Source: Colimorpha_A sp045540115
Lineage (GTDB): Bacteria; Bacillota; Clostridia; Oscillospirales; CAG-272
NCBI GenBank assembly: GCA_045540115.1
Contig: JAZQGR010000075.1
Location: forward strand, 62,001-126,000
Direction of reading: 5' to 3'
Length of the DNA: 64,000 nt
The notes under the pieces were generated by a model, which saw only the letters and a program-made list of their open reading frames with translations, made no database searches and had not been told where the DNA came from. The position numbers were made by a program, and so were the translations under genes. Positions 7,918-16,482 of the stretch are shown here, in pieces. Position 1 is the stretch's first letter. Every line of letters starts with the position of its first letter.

Positions 7918-8661
7918 ATGTCAGTAGTAACAATTAAACAGCTGCTCGAAGCAGGCGTCCATTTCGGACATCAGACCAGAAGATGGTGCCCCAAGATGGC
8001 AGAGTACATCTTCACAGAAAGAAACGGCATCTATATCATCGACCTTCAGAAGACCGTCAAGAAGTTTGACGAGGCTTATATGTTCGTTCGTGATGTAGCT
8101 ACCGAAGGCGGAAACGTTCTCTTCGTTGGTACGAAGAAGCAGGCCGCTGACGCGATCAAGGAAGAGGCAATTCGTTGCGGACAGTACTATGTAAATATGC
8201 GCTGGCCCGGCGGTATGCTCACTAACTTCAAGACTATCAAGAAGTCTATCGCTCGTCTTAACGCTCTTAACAAGATGCAGGAAGACGGAACCTTCGATCT
8301 CCTTCCCAAGAAGGAAGTTGCAGCTCTCCAGAAGGAAATTTCCGACCTTGAGAAGTCCTACGGCGGTATCAAGCACATGGAAGGCCTCCCCTCTGCAATT
8401 TTCGTTGTAGACCCCAGAAAAGAAAAGAACGCAATCGCAGAAGCTAAGAAGCTCGGTATTCCGGTTGTAGGTATCATCGATACCAACTGCGATCCTGACG
8501 ACGCTGATTACGTAATCCCCGGTAACGATGACGCTATCCGCGCTATCAAGCTCATCTCCTCCGTAATTGCTGACGCAGTTATCGAAGGAAAGCAGGGCGA
8601 GCAGACCGAAGCTACCGCTGAAGTAGCTGAGGAAGCTGCAGAGGAAACCGAGAACGCTTAA
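7918..8661 (+). CDS. rpsB: 30S ribosomal protein S2
   Basis: Structural protein of the small ribosomal subunit (247 aa), needed for S1 docking and initiation. Recognised by VTIKQLLEAGVHFGHQTRRWCPKM at the N-terminus, RWPGGMLTNFKTI near the middle, and FVVDPRKEKNAIAEAKKLGIPVVGI plus DTNCDPDDADYVIPGNDDA, all S2 hallmarks. The C-terminal tail is acidic and Ala/Glu-rich, as often seen. ATG 7918 is correctly spaced from AAAGGAAG (7904-7910); the in-frame GTG at 7885 lies inside the predicted leader stem and is rejected. It is followed by tsf after 38 bases, the conserved bacterial order. Confidence 0.98.
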   Translation: MSVVTIKQLLEAGVHFGHQTRRWCPKMAEYIFTERNGIYIIDLQKTVKKFDEAYMFVRDVATEGGNVLFVGTKKQAADAIKEEAIRCGQYYVNMRWPGGMLTNFKTIKKSIARLNALNKMQEDGTFDLLPKKEVAALQKEISDLEKSYGGIKHMEGLPSAIFVVDPRKEKNAIAEAKKLGIPVVGIIDTNCDPDDADYVIPGNDDAIRAIKLISSVIADAVIEGKQGEQTEATAEVAEEAAEETENA

Positions 8662-8699
8662 TTCTCATAAAATTTAATATTTGAAAGGAATTGACCACA

Positions 8700-9620
8700 A
8701 TGGCTAATATAACCGCTAAAGACGTTGCAGATCTCCGCGCAAAGACCGGTATCGGTATGATGGAGTGCAAGAAGGCACTTGTTGAGGCAGAGGGCGACGT
8801 AGAAAAGGCAATAAAGATCCTTCGTGAGAAGGGTGAGCTCAAGGCAGAGTCCAAAATGGCTACCAGAATCGCTGCTGACGGTATCGTTGACGTTCTCAAG
8901 GACGGCGACAAGACCGCTATCATCGAGGTAAACACCGAGACCGACTTCGTTGCTAAGAACGAGATCTTCAAGACCTTCGTTAAGAACCTTCTTAAGTGCA
9001 TCATTGACACTAACCCCGCAAGCGTTGAGGCTCTTCTCGCTTCCGAATACGAGGGAAATACCGTTGACGCTAAGCTTAAGGAGCTTATATTCCAGATCGG
9101 TGAGAAGATCACCGTTCGCCGTTTTGAGCTTGTTGAGGGTGTAACCAGCACTTATATTCACGGTGCAGGCTCAATCGGTGTTATCGTAAACTTCGAGACC
9201 GACTGCGCAGACAAGGAAGGCTTCGATGAGTTCGCTAAGAACATCGCTCTTCAGGTTGGCGCATACCCTACTCCTTATCTTGACAGAACCTGCGTTCCCG
9301 CAGACGTTCTCAATAACGAGAAGGAGATCATCAAGGCTCAGCTCGCAAACGATCCTAAGATGGCAGGCAAGCCCGAGAAGGTTCTCGAGGGAATCATCAA
9401 CGGTAAGATTGGCAAGTTCTATGATAACAACTGCCTCGTAGATATGGAATACGTTAAGAGCGACGATCACGAGAAGGTTGCTAAGTACGTTGAGAACACC
9501 GCTAAGGCTCTCGGCGGAAAGATCTCTATCAAGGGCTTCGTTCGTTTCGAAAAGGGCGAAGGAATCCAGAAGAGAGAAGAGAACTTCGCAGACGAGATCG
9601 CTAAGCTCGTTAACAACTGA
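8700..9620 (+). CDS. tsf: Elongation factor Ts
   Basis: Guanine-nucleotide exchange factor that recycles EF-Tu (306 aa). The N-terminal UBA-like domain starts ITAKDVADLRAKTGIGMMECKKALVEA, with the TDFVAKN motif of the core near residue 82. The rest matches the two-subdomain long EF-Ts. Start ATG 8700 has GAAAGGA 10 bases upstream; the in-frame TTG at 8691 overlaps that spacing and is less likely. Cotranscribed with rpsB and terminated by a hairpin just after the stop. Confidence 0.97.
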   Translation: MANITAKDVADLRAKTGIGMMECKKALVEAEGDVEKAIKILREKGELKAESKMATRIAADGIVDVLKDGDKTAIIEVNTETDFVAKNEIFKTFVKNLLKCIIDTNPASVEALLASEYEGNTVDAKLKELIFQIGEKITVRRFELVEGVTSTYIHGAGSIGVIVNFETDCADKEGFDEFAKNIALQVGAYPTPYLDRTCVPADVLNNEKEIIKAQLANDPKMAGKPEKVLEGIINGKIGKFYDNNCLVDMEYVKSDDHEKVAKYVENTAKALGGKISIKGFVRFEKGEGIQKREENFADEIAKLVNN

Positions 9621-9624
9621 TAAT

Positions 9625-9650
9625 AAACGGGGTGCATCGCACCCCGTTTT
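9625..9650 (+). terminator. Terminator after tsf
   Basis: Eleven-bp perfect stem AAACGGGGTGC / GCACCCCGTTT with a 3-base loop, ending in T. The next gene starts 19 bases later, so it may only attenuate readthrough. Confidence 0.75.
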
Positions 9651-9668
9651 CTCATAAGGAGAAACAAT

Positions 9669-10379
9669 ATGTTACTGTTTTACATTCGCCACGGTGACCC
9701 GATATATAACCCGGATAGCTTGACGGAGCTCGGATATAAGCAGGCGGAAGCGCTTGTAAGCAGAATGAAGATCTGCAATCCCGATAAGATATACGCGTCA
9801 AGTTCAAACCGCGCGATCCAGACCGCGACGCCTACCTCAAAAGCTCTCGGCAAGGAGATAGAAATACTCGATTGGTGTAACGAAAGCTACTCCGCGAAGG
9901 CGCTGTTCTATACGGGAAGCGACGGAAAACGCGATTGGATGTTCCGCCACCCCGAATCTCAACCGGTTCTCGTATCCGATGAGGTACGAAAGCTTGATTA
10001 CGAATGGTACAAGCATCCCTTCTTCGACAAAATGCCTTGGCTTTGCAACGAGATGGCGAGAATGAAAAAGGAAACAGATGCTTTTATGCTCTCGCTCGGA
10101 TACCGTCACGAGGGTAACGGCTATTTTGCGGAACGCCCGAATGACGATAGGGTAGCGCTTTTTGCACATCAGGGATTTGGACTTGAATTTCTCAGTGCGC
10201 TCCTTGATATACCGTATTCGCAGTTTGCAACGCGTTTTGATATGGGACATTCAGGAATGACGGTGATCGATTTCTCGGGAGAAGGATTCGTTATCCCAAG
10301 AGTTCTTCAGCTGTCTAACGATTCTCATCTTCTCGTATCCGACATTGAAACAAAATACCATAATACGATTTTGTTCTGA
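9669..10379 (+). CDS. Histidine phosphatase (phosphoglycerate-mutase-like) family protein
   Basis: Cytosolic phosphatase of the RHG branch (236 aa). The catalytic phospho-acceptor motif is near the N-terminus (IRHGDP, residues 6-11), the second conserved Arg in ASSSNRAIQTA, and the late conserved His is probably FAHQGFG around residue 165. It is shorter and divergent from cofactor-dependent glycolytic mutase and lacks its long insert, so a broad or small-metabolite phosphatase is more likely; substrate unknown. It has its own SD (AAGGAGAAAC) but no separate promoter was seen, so it may be read through from rpsB-tsf. Confidence 0.82.
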   Translation: MLLFYIRHGDPIYNPDSLTELGYKQAEALVSRMKICNPDKIYASSSNRAIQTATPTSKALGKEIEILDWCNESYSAKALFYTGSDGKRDWMFRHPESQPVLVSDEVRKLDYEWYKHPFFDKMPWLCNEMARMKKETDAFMLSLGYRHEGNGYFAERPNDDRVALFAHQGFGLEFLSALLDIPYSQFATRFDMGHSGMTVIDFSGEGFVIPRVLQLSNDSHLLVSDIETKYHNTILF

Positions 10380-10409
10380 AATTAATTCTACTTTCTGATC
10401 TATAAAAAC

Positions 10410-10440
10410 ACCCCCGACAGATTAAATATCCGTCGGGGGT
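10410..10440. terminator. Terminator between convergent genes (mainly mscL)
   Basis: Nine-bp perfect stem ACCCCCGAC / GTCGGGGGT with a 13-base loop. The T-run lies on the minus strand (reads GTGTTTTTATA), so it mainly ends the mscL transcript. Confidence 0.7.
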
Positions 10441-10489
10441 ATTACTATTCTTATGACAATCGGATTTTTCCTCGAATTCAGCCAAAGTA

Positions 10490-11110
10490 TTATTTATTTT
10501 GCAAAACCTCAAGGATTTTCTTTAAAAGATCCTCGGTTGTAGGATTAAGCTCGCGATCAATACGCGCCTTTTCTTCCGCCTCAAGCTTTGCTGTCTCCGC
10601 AGCTTTGAGTTCTTTCTCTTTGAAATATTCTATTGCTCTTTTTCTGTCTTTAGGCTTGATTCCATTTGCGCGAAGCTCTTTTCTTTCTCGACGGTTAAAG
10701 GTGTTTCTTTCAATGAGCTTGGCAAACTCCTTTTGATCTTCGCGGAATTTATTGATAAGCTTAACAATAGTGAAAAGAACGATTGCAATCAAAAAGAAGC
10801 TGAGTATTGAGTTGATTAATGCACCCCAATCAATGTAAATGGACTGTGCCAGGTCTACCTCCCGACCGATTATTATGCCTTCGTCATCGATAATGTCTAC
10901 GTAAGCCTTTTTCAAAAAAGTATATAATTCAGAAAGTGACCGGGCGTCAAATATTTCAGCTAAAAGATAATTTACAATCGGTTTCAAAACGTTGTTTGAA
11001 AGTGCGGTGACTATTGCAGAAAACGCACTGCCGACAATAACTCCGACAGCCATATCAACAACGTTACCGCGGCTTATAAATTTCTTAAATTCTCCTACGT
11101 AGCGATTCAT
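10490..11110 (-). CDS. mscL: Large-conductance mechanosensitive channel MscL, long C-terminus
   Basis: Homopentameric inner-membrane safety valve opened by membrane tension on hypo-osmotic shock. The N-terminus is diagnostic: amphipathic start, then FKKFISRGNVVDMAVGVIVGSAFSAIVTAL (TM1 with the pore constriction), a periplasmic loop, and TM2 (WGALINSILSFFLIAIVLFTIVKLIN, about residues 97-122). At 206 aa it is 50-70 residues longer than typical MscL. The excess is a highly charged Lys/Glu helix after TM2, ending in EDLLKKILEVLQNK, the usual C-terminal bundle motif. SD TAAGAGG precedes the ATG at 11110. Confidence 0.95.
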   Translation of the reverse strand: MNRYVGEFKKFISRGNVVDMAVGVIVGSAFSAIVTALSNNVLKPIVNYLLAEIFDARSLSELYTFLKKAYVDIIDDEGIIIGREVDLAQSIYIDWGALINSILSFFLIAIVLFTIVKLINKFREDQKEFAKLIERNTFNRRERKELRANGIKPKDRKRAIEYFKEKELKAAETAKLEAEEKARIDRELNPTTEDLLKKILEVLQNK

Positions 11111-11145
11111 GGGAAAACCTCTTAATCAAATTATACATTTAGTTA

Positions 11146-11174
11146 ATTATAAATTCATGTCGAAAATTTGTCAA
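11146..11174 (-). promoter_or_regulatory. Promoter of mscL
   Basis: Minus strand TTGACA (11169-11174), 17-base spacer, TATAAT (11146-11151): perfect consensus. Confidence 0.8.
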
Positions 11175-11370
11175 TAGTAATAATGCGATTGAATGGAATA
11201 AATGATCCAAATAATATAGATGCTCTCCATCGGTAAATTGAGATACTAAAATATCAAAATCTACATAGAATCGCGTTCGAAAAAAGTCAAAAAGGTCAAA
11301 ACTTGTGGAAAATGTACAAAAATCGTTTTATTATTTTTATGTTCTCGCATCAATTTTTTTGTTACAACTA
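11175..11370. other. AT-rich intergenic region between divergent mscL and the EF-G-like gene
   Basis: The full gap 11111-11461 is about 350 bases. It holds the two divergent promoters at its ends. Between them I found no reading frame with a ribosome site, no RNA gene and no strong hairpin. Confidence 0.6.
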
Positions 11371-11399
11371 TTGAAAATTCCCAAAAAATGTTATATAAT
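11371..11399 (+). promoter_or_regulatory. Promoter of the EF-G-like gene
   Basis: TTGAAA (11371-11376), 17 bases, TATAAT (11394-11399). The leader is about 55 bases and ends in ACAAGGAGAAT before the ATG. Confidence 0.78.
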
Positions 11400-11461
11400 T
11401 GATAAGGTGATGTTTTTAAGAACGGAAGCATCATGTATTTTACACAAGGAGAATTAAACCT

Positions 11462-13519
11462 ATGAACAAGTTCACAACAGCTCAAATTCGCAATGTCTGC
11501 CTTCTCGGTCACGGTGGCTCAGGAAAGACCTCCCTTGCCGAGGCAATGCTTTATCTCTCTAAGGCGACCGACCGTCTCGGAAAGACTCCCGACGGAAATA
11601 CTGTCTGTGACTTTGATTCCGAAGAGATCAAGAGAGGCTTTTCCATTCAGTCAGCAGTTGCTCCTGTAATTTGGAAGGACGTTAAGATAAATCTTCTCGA
11701 TACCCCCGGATACCTCGATTTTGTCGGCGAAGTCAAACAGGCAATAAGAGTAGCGGACGCAGCTCTTATCGTAGTTGACGGTAAGGCAGGTGTAGAGGTC
11801 GGTGCAGAGCTCGCATGGGAATATGCGACTGAGGCAGGACTTCCGAAATCAGTATTCGTAAATAAATTTGACGATCCTGAGTGCCGTTTCCGTAAGGTCT
11901 TCGATCAACTTCGCGAGCACTTTGGCAAGCGTATATGTCCTCTCTTTATTCCGATGGTTGAAAACGGTGCCGTTACGGGATTCCTTAATCTTATCGATCT
12001 TAAGACCCGTGTATTCAGCAAGGATGGCTCCTATACCGAGGGCGTGATCCCTGATGAATTTAAGAGCGATGTTGACACTTATCGTGACATGCTGCTTGAG
12101 GCTATTGCCGAAACGAGCGACGAGCTTATGGAGAAGTATTTCGCAGGCGAGGAGATCACTCGTGAGGAAGCTGTCGAAGCTATCCATCAGGGAATCATTG
12201 ACGGCTCGATCTGTCCCGTTATCTGCGGTTCTGCAGGAAAGATGTGGGGCGTTGCAACCCTTCTTGATACTATCAACGAGTCCTATCCCCGTCATACAGC
12301 TAAGAAGGTTGAGACCAATAACGAAGGCGATGACGTTGCTATCGATAAGGAAGGCAAGGAGCCCGCTATATTCGTATTCAAGACCGTTGCCGATGCCTTT
12401 GGTAAGCAGACCTTCTTCAAGGTAATGTCGGGTAATCTTGATAATACCATGTCTCTTAAGAACCTCCGCACAGGTGCTACCGAAAAATTCGGTCACATCT
12501 ATGAGGTAAGAGGAAAGAAGACGACTGAGGTCGAGTCTCTCTCTTGCGGTGATATCGGTATGATCCAGAAGCTTAACGATACCGCGACAAACGATACGCT
12601 TACAAATATGGATATGAAGCCTTATATGCCGATAACCTTCCCGAAGGCATATATGACGATGGCAATTGCTCCCAAGAGCAAGGGCGATGAGGATAAGATC
12701 GCGAGCGGTATTGCACGTCTTCGCGAAGAGGATAAGACTATCTTCTTTGAAAACAACGCCGAAACCAAGCAGCTTCTTATTTCCGGTCTTGGCGATATCC
12801 ACCTTGATATCATCGTTAACAAGCTCAAGGACAGAAACAAGGTAGACGTTGAGCTCAGCAAGCCAAAGCTCGCATATCGTGAGACTATCAAGAAACGCAT
12901 TCAGGCTGAAGGTAAGCACAAGAAGCAGTCGGGCGGACACGGTCAGTATGGTCACGTTCGTATCACCTTCTCTCCGAGTGAAGAGGAAGGCCTTACCTTT
13001 ACCGAGAGCGTTGTCGGCGGAGCAGTTCCGAAGAACTATTTCCCCGCAGTTGAAAAGGGACTTACCGAAGCAATGACGAAGGGCGTTCTCTCCGGATATC
13101 CTATGGTTGGACTTGCAGCTGACCTTTACGACGGCTCTTACCATGACGTTGACTCGTCGGAAATGGCGTTCAAGCTCGCAGCTAACCTCGCATATAAGGA
13201 GCTTATCAACGCTAATCCCGTGCTCCTCGAGCCCGTTGGAGCTCTTAAGATAACCGTTCCCGAATCTCTTGTCGGTGACGTTATAGGCGATCTTAACAAG
13301 CGTCGCGGCCGTGTCCTCGGTATGGATCATATCGCCGGCAAGAAGGGCTATCAGCTCGTTGAGGCAGAAGCTCCTCAGGCAGAAATGACCGATTATCCGA
13401 TCGTTCTCCGTGCTATGTCGCAGGGTAAGGGAAGCTTTACCTATAAGTTCGTGCGCTACGAAGAGGTTCCCGGCAACATTGCTCAGAAGATCATCGCAGA
13501 GGCAAAAACAGATGAATAA
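11462..13519 (+). CDS. Elongation factor G-like GTPase (FusA2 type)
   Basis: Five-domain translational GTPase (685 aa) of the second EF-G class found beside canonical fusA in many bacteria; exact role unsettled (back-up translocation or ribosome rescue). G1 is GHGGSGKT (16-23) rather than the AHIDAGKT-type loop of fusA. Switch I has KRGFSI instead of ERGITI. Switch II is DTPGYLDF (80-87), with Tyr 84 in place of the catalytic His. G4 is NKFD (134-137). Domain IV contains the GGHGQYGH loop and the domain V signature follows. Monocistronic, with its own promoter and a strong terminator. The canonical fusA is presumably elsewhere in the genome. Confidence 0.88.
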   Translation: MNKFTTAQIRNVCLLGHGGSGKTSLAEAMLYLSKATDRLGKTPDGNTVCDFDSEEIKRGFSIQSAVAPVIWKDVKINLLDTPGYLDFVGEVKQAIRVADAALIVVDGKAGVEVGAELAWEYATEAGLPKSVFVNKFDDPECRFRKVFDQLREHFGKRICPLFIPMVENGAVTGFLNLIDLKTRVFSKDGSYTEGVIPDEFKSDVDTYRDMLLEAIAETSDELMEKYFAGEEITREEAVEAIHQGIIDGSICPVICGSAGKMWGVATLLDTINESYPRHTAKKVETNNEGDDVAIDKEGKEPAIFVFKTVADAFGKQTFFKVMSGNLDNTMSLKNLRTGATEKFGHIYEVRGKKTTEVESLSCGDIGMIQKLNDTATNDTLTNMDMKPYMPITFPKAYMTMAIAPKSKGDEDKIASGIARLREEDKTIFFENNAETKQLLISGLGDIHLDIIVNKLKDRNKVDVELSKPKLAYRETIKKRIQAEGKHKKQSGGHGQYGHVRITFSPSEEEGLTFTESVVGGAVPKNYFPAVEKGLTEAMTKGVLSGYPMVGLAADLYDGSYHDVDSSEMAFKLAANLAYKELINANPVLLEPVGALKITVPESLVGDVIGDLNKRRGRVLGMDHIAGKKGYQLVEAEAPQAEMTDYPIVLRAMSQGKGSFTYKFVRYEEVPGNIAQKIIAEAKTDE

Positions 13520-13526
13520 TTAATCA

Positions 13527-13555
13527 AGCGGACTGCCAACGGCAGTCCGCTTTTT
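13527..13555 (+). terminator. Terminator after the EF-G-like gene
   Basis: Eleven-bp perfect stem AGCGGACTGCC / GGCAGTCCGCT, AAC loop, then TTTT. Textbook intrinsic terminator. Confidence 0.88.
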
Positions 13556-13593
13556 CTATCTGAATTTATATCCGAAAAAGTTTCCGAAATCCA

Positions 13594-13622
13594 TTGACAT
13601 CGGTGCAAATGTGTTGTATAAT
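13594..13622 (+). promoter_or_regulatory. Consensus promoter of the ABC transporter/DUF1854 pair
   Basis: TTGACA (13594-13599), 17 bases, TATAAT (13617-13622): perfect consensus. It rules out any translation start upstream of about 13630. Confidence 0.85.
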
Positions 13623-13652
13623 GCATGGACAAATTAAAGGAGAGCGCCAAAA

Positions 13653-13676
13653 ATGGCGGTTATGTGCGATGGATAG
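13653..13676 (+). CDS. Seven-codon leader ORF overlapping the ABC transporter start
   Basis: ATG at 13653 with AGGAG (13638-13642) at ideal spacing encodes MAVMCDG and stops at TAG 13674-13676. The ABC transporter ATG (13669) lies inside it in another frame and has no SD of its own at proper distance. The arrangement suggests translational coupling by stop-restart. Whether the peptide matters is unknown. Confidence 0.45.
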   Translation: MAVMCDG

Positions 13677-15939
13677 CTTGCTTATTAACCAGAAACTGAC
13701 AGAAGCTCAGATCCAAACCATTCGTTCCTTGGGAAGCGAAGAAAAGCCGATTCGTTTCGCTGTTGTCGGAGAGATCTCAAACGATGCAAGGTACAGCACC
13801 TGCGTGCTTCTTGCTACCGATTCCGAGATATTTACCTACGACTTTGGCAAAAGCGAAGAATCTGCCCGCTATGCATTTTCCGATGTTGAAAGTATATACA
13901 GTAAGCGTATGTACGGAAACGGAATGATGCGTGTAAAGACGGTTGACGGTAAAACTCACGATCTTTTCCGCTTTACGTTTACCGTAACGGCGCTTTGTGA
14001 CGCTGCGGCGAAGTACGTGACGGATATCCGCGACGGCGAAAGCCTTGAAGAAGCCCTTTCCGTTATGCAGGCAGTATATGAAAAGCTTCTTTCTGTATGC
14101 CCGAAATGCGGACGAACCCTGTCTGCTCCGGGCGTTCCCTGTATACATTGCATGGACAAGGGCAGGGTGTTCAAGAAGCTTTGGAAATATCTGCGTCCTG
14201 AGATGTTGATTCTCACGGTGTCCGTCGTGATATCTGTAATTACGACAGCTCTTGCTCTTGTGCCGCCATTGCTTACAAAAACGTTGGTAGATGATATCAT
14301 TCCCGACAAAAACCGTCAGATGCTCACGGTCGTGGTAGTTTTCTTGGTATGTATTCACGTAGTCCAGCACTTGCTTGGCGGTATTCGCGGATATATGCTT
14401 CGAGTTTCGGGAAATAAGATAATAGCCCGCCTGCGTTGCGAGGTTTACGAAAAAGCGCAGTATCTTCCTATGCGATTCTACGATAAGACCTCAACGGGTG
14501 CGGTGATAAACCGTATAAGCGGTGACACGGCAACAATACAGGCGTTTATGCTCCGTATAACGCAAGAGGTAGTCGTGCAGTTCTTTACGCTTATCGGTAT
14601 CGTTATCGTAATGCTGTGTATAAACTGGAAGCTGACACTTTATTCTCTTACTCCCGTTCCGCTCGTCGTTATCGGCGCAAGAATATTCAGAAAGAAGATA
14701 GCACCGTTTTACAGAAGAATATGGCGACGCTCGTCAGCGGTCACGTCGGTTCTGACCGACAGTATTCCCGGCATAAGGGTAATAAAGTCTTATACGAACG
14801 AAAAGCGTTCTACCGAACGGTTCACAAATACCGTTGAGGAATGGCGCAACATAGATACTAAGGCAGGCAAAATACTTAACGCTTATCCCGCGATAGTAAA
14901 CTGTCTTATAAGTTGCGGCAGTGTCGTTATATGGGCGCTCGGCGGAAACCTCGTTATTGACGGAATATCGACGGGAAACGGTGGCTCTATATCGGTCGGT
15001 CTGCTTGTTTCCTTCATTTCCTACGCATCTATGTTCTACGGACCCGTAAACTTCTTTGCAAATCTCTCCGACTCGATGCAGAGCGCAATGGCTGCGCTTG
15101 AAAGAATAATGGACATTCTTGATGCGGAGCCTGAGCACGACTTCGGAAAGGGAATGACTGACGTTAACCTCGGCGGAAGAATCGAGTTCAAAAACGTAAA
15201 CTTCTCCTTCGACCGGACAAAAAAGACGCTTAAAAACATTAATCTTACAATCGAGCCCGGCGACATCGTTGGTATAGTCGGCACAACAGGCTCGGGCAAA
15301 TCGACGCTTATCAACCTGCTCCTCCGCTACTATGACCATTACGAAGGTCAGATTATGATCGACGGTGTTGATATAAGAGATATCGATATGCACTATTACC
15401 GTTCAAGCATCGGCTACGTTCAACAGGAGCCGCAGATGTTCCACGATACGATATATAATAATATCGCGTACGGTGACAGCTCATTCTCCGCTGACGAGAT
15501 AATCAACGCCGCTGATATAGCGAACGCGCATGAATTTATAGTACGTCAGCCTGACGGGTACGATTCTGTTCTCGGAGAACGCGGCGTGGGGCTTTCGGGC
15601 GGTGAAAAGCAGAGAATTTCCATCGCGAGAGCGATGCTGCGCAACCCGAAGATCCTTGTTTTTGACGAGGCGACGGCTTCTGTCGACTCCGAGACCGAGC
15701 ATCTTATTCAGGAAGCAATTGAGCAGCTTATAAGCGGCAGAACGACCCTTATGATCGCACACCGTCTGTCAACGCTTTCAAAGGCAAACAAGATCGTGGT
15801 CGTAGATAACGGCGAGATAATCGAATGCGGTACGCCCGAGGAGCTTATGGCTATGGAAGGAAAATATTTCCGTCTCGTCCAGATACAGTCAATGTCCGAT
15901 AAGCTCGCTGAAAGCCGTAAGGCTGAGAACTTCGCGTAA
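13669..15939 (+). CDS. ABC exporter with N-terminal DUF and zinc ribbon (ATPase-permease half-transporter)
   Basis: Type IV ABC half-transporter (756 aa). Residues 1-135 form a soluble domain of unknown function. A zinc ribbon follows (C144, C147, C158, C161). Then come six predicted membrane helices (about 180-460) and the nucleotide-binding domain with Walker A GTTGSGKST (near 538), Q-loop, LSGGEKQRISIARAM (near 645), Walker B ILVFDEATASVD and the H-loop AHRLS. The ATG at 13669 is chosen because upstream in-frame codons overlap the promoter. The partner gene 12 bases downstream is a DUF1854 protein; this pairing recurs in bacteria and is named after cyanophycin metabolism in some databases, but no cyanophycin gene is visible here. 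Substrate unknown. Confidence 0.85.
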   Translation: MDSLLINQKLTEAQIQTIRSLGSEEKPIRFAVVGEISNDARYSTCVLLATDSEIFTYDFGKSEESARYAFSDVESIYSKRMYGNGMMRVKTVDGKTHDLFRFTFTVTALCDAAAKYVTDIRDGESLEEALSVMQAVYEKLLSVCPKCGRTLSAPGVPCIHCMDKGRVFKKLWKYLRPEMLILTVSVVISVITTALALVPPLLTKTLVDDIIPDKNRQMLTVVVVFLVCIHVVQHLLGGIRGYMLRVSGNKIIARLRCEVYEKAQYLPMRFYDKTSTGAVINRISGDTATIQAFMLRITQEVVVQFFTLIGIVIVMLCINWKLTLYSLTPVPLVVIGARIFRKKIAPFYRRIWRRSSAVTSVLTDSIPGIRVIKSYTNEKRSTERFTNTVEEWRNIDTKAGKILNAYPAIVNCLISCGSVVIWALGGNLVIDGISTGNGGSISVGLLVSFISYASMFYGPVNFFANLSDSMQSAMAALERIMDILDAEPEHDFGKGMTDVNLGGRIEFKNVNFSFDRTKKTLKNINLTIEPGDIVGIVGTTGSGKSTLINLLLRYYDHYEGQIMIDGVDIRDIDMHYYRSSIGYVQQEPQMFHDTIYNNIAYGDSSFSADEIINAADIANAHEFIVRQPDGYDSVLGERGVGLSGGEKQRISIARAMLRNPKILVFDEATASVDSETEHLIQEAIEQLISGRTTLMIAHRLSTLSKANKIVVVDNGEIIECGTPEELMAMEGKYFRLVQIQSMSDKLAESRKAENFA

Positions 15940-15951
15940 GGGGGAAAGGAT

Positions 15952-16443
15952 ATGGCACGCTATTATATTGATAAATATACAGGTCGCCTTGAACGTACCG
16001 ATCTTTATCTCGTTCGCCTTATTAAAAAGGACGGAAGCGTAATTGAGGATCTGGAGCCGAGAAAGCTGTTCCCGTTTACGAACAGCGAAATGTATATAAC
16101 TCTCCTTGACAAAAACGAAAAGGAAGTCGGATTTGTCCGCAATCTCGACGAGATAGACGAGGACTCAAGAAAAGTCCTTGAAGATTGCTTCAAGGAATAT
16201 TATATGATACCGAAAATATCCCGTTTGCTTGAATGCGAGGATAAATTCGGGGTGCTTAAATGGACGGTCGATACCGACAGAGGCGTGATTACCTTCCAGA
16301 TCCGCAACCGCCACAGCGATATTAAAAAGCTATACGGTACAAGCCGAGTGATAATAAGAGACTCGAACGATAACCGTTACGAGATCCCCGATATCAACTC
16401 GCTTGATTCACGCAGTAATCATCTGCTGTTCTCATATTTATAA
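15952..16443 (+). CDS. DUF1854 family protein
   Basis: Small soluble protein (163 aa) with no transmembrane segment, matching DUF1854 by its beta-rich N-terminus, LEPRKLFPFTNSEMYITLLD, the EVGFVRNLDEI stretch and the central YYMIPKISRLLE motif, followed by WTVDTDRGVITFQIRNRHSDI. It follows the zinc-ribbon ABC transporter after 12 bases with its own SD (GGGGAAAGG) and is cotranscribed. Conserved adjacency implies it works with the transporter, perhaps as an accessory or regulatory subunit. Function unknown. Confidence 0.8.
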   Translation: MARYYIDKYTGRLERTDLYLVRLIKKDGSVIEDLEPRKLFPFTNSEMYITLLDKNEKEVGFVRNLDEIDEDSRKVLEDCFKEYYMIPKISRLLECEDKFGVLKWTVDTDRGVITFQIRNRHSDIKKLYGTSRVIIRDSNDNRYEIPDINSLDSRSNHLLFSYL

Positions 16444-16446
16444 AAC

Positions 16447-16478
16447 AAAAGCTATGCTGCATAAGTAGCATAGCTTTT
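16447..16478. terminator. Bidirectional terminator
   Basis: Twelve-bp perfect stem AAAAGCTATGCT / AGCATAGCTTTT with an 8-base loop, between the convergent DUF1854 and DUF4317 genes. Confidence 0.85.
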
Positions 16479-16482
16479 GATA

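Noticed and set aside
11849..13330. 493-residue open frame antisense to the EF-G-like gene
   Set aside because: Shadow of a strong coding frame on the other strand; no SD, no family motif.
13594..13668. TTG start at 13594 for the ABC transporter
   Set aside because: It coincides with the -35 box of a perfect promoter, so it is not transcribed.
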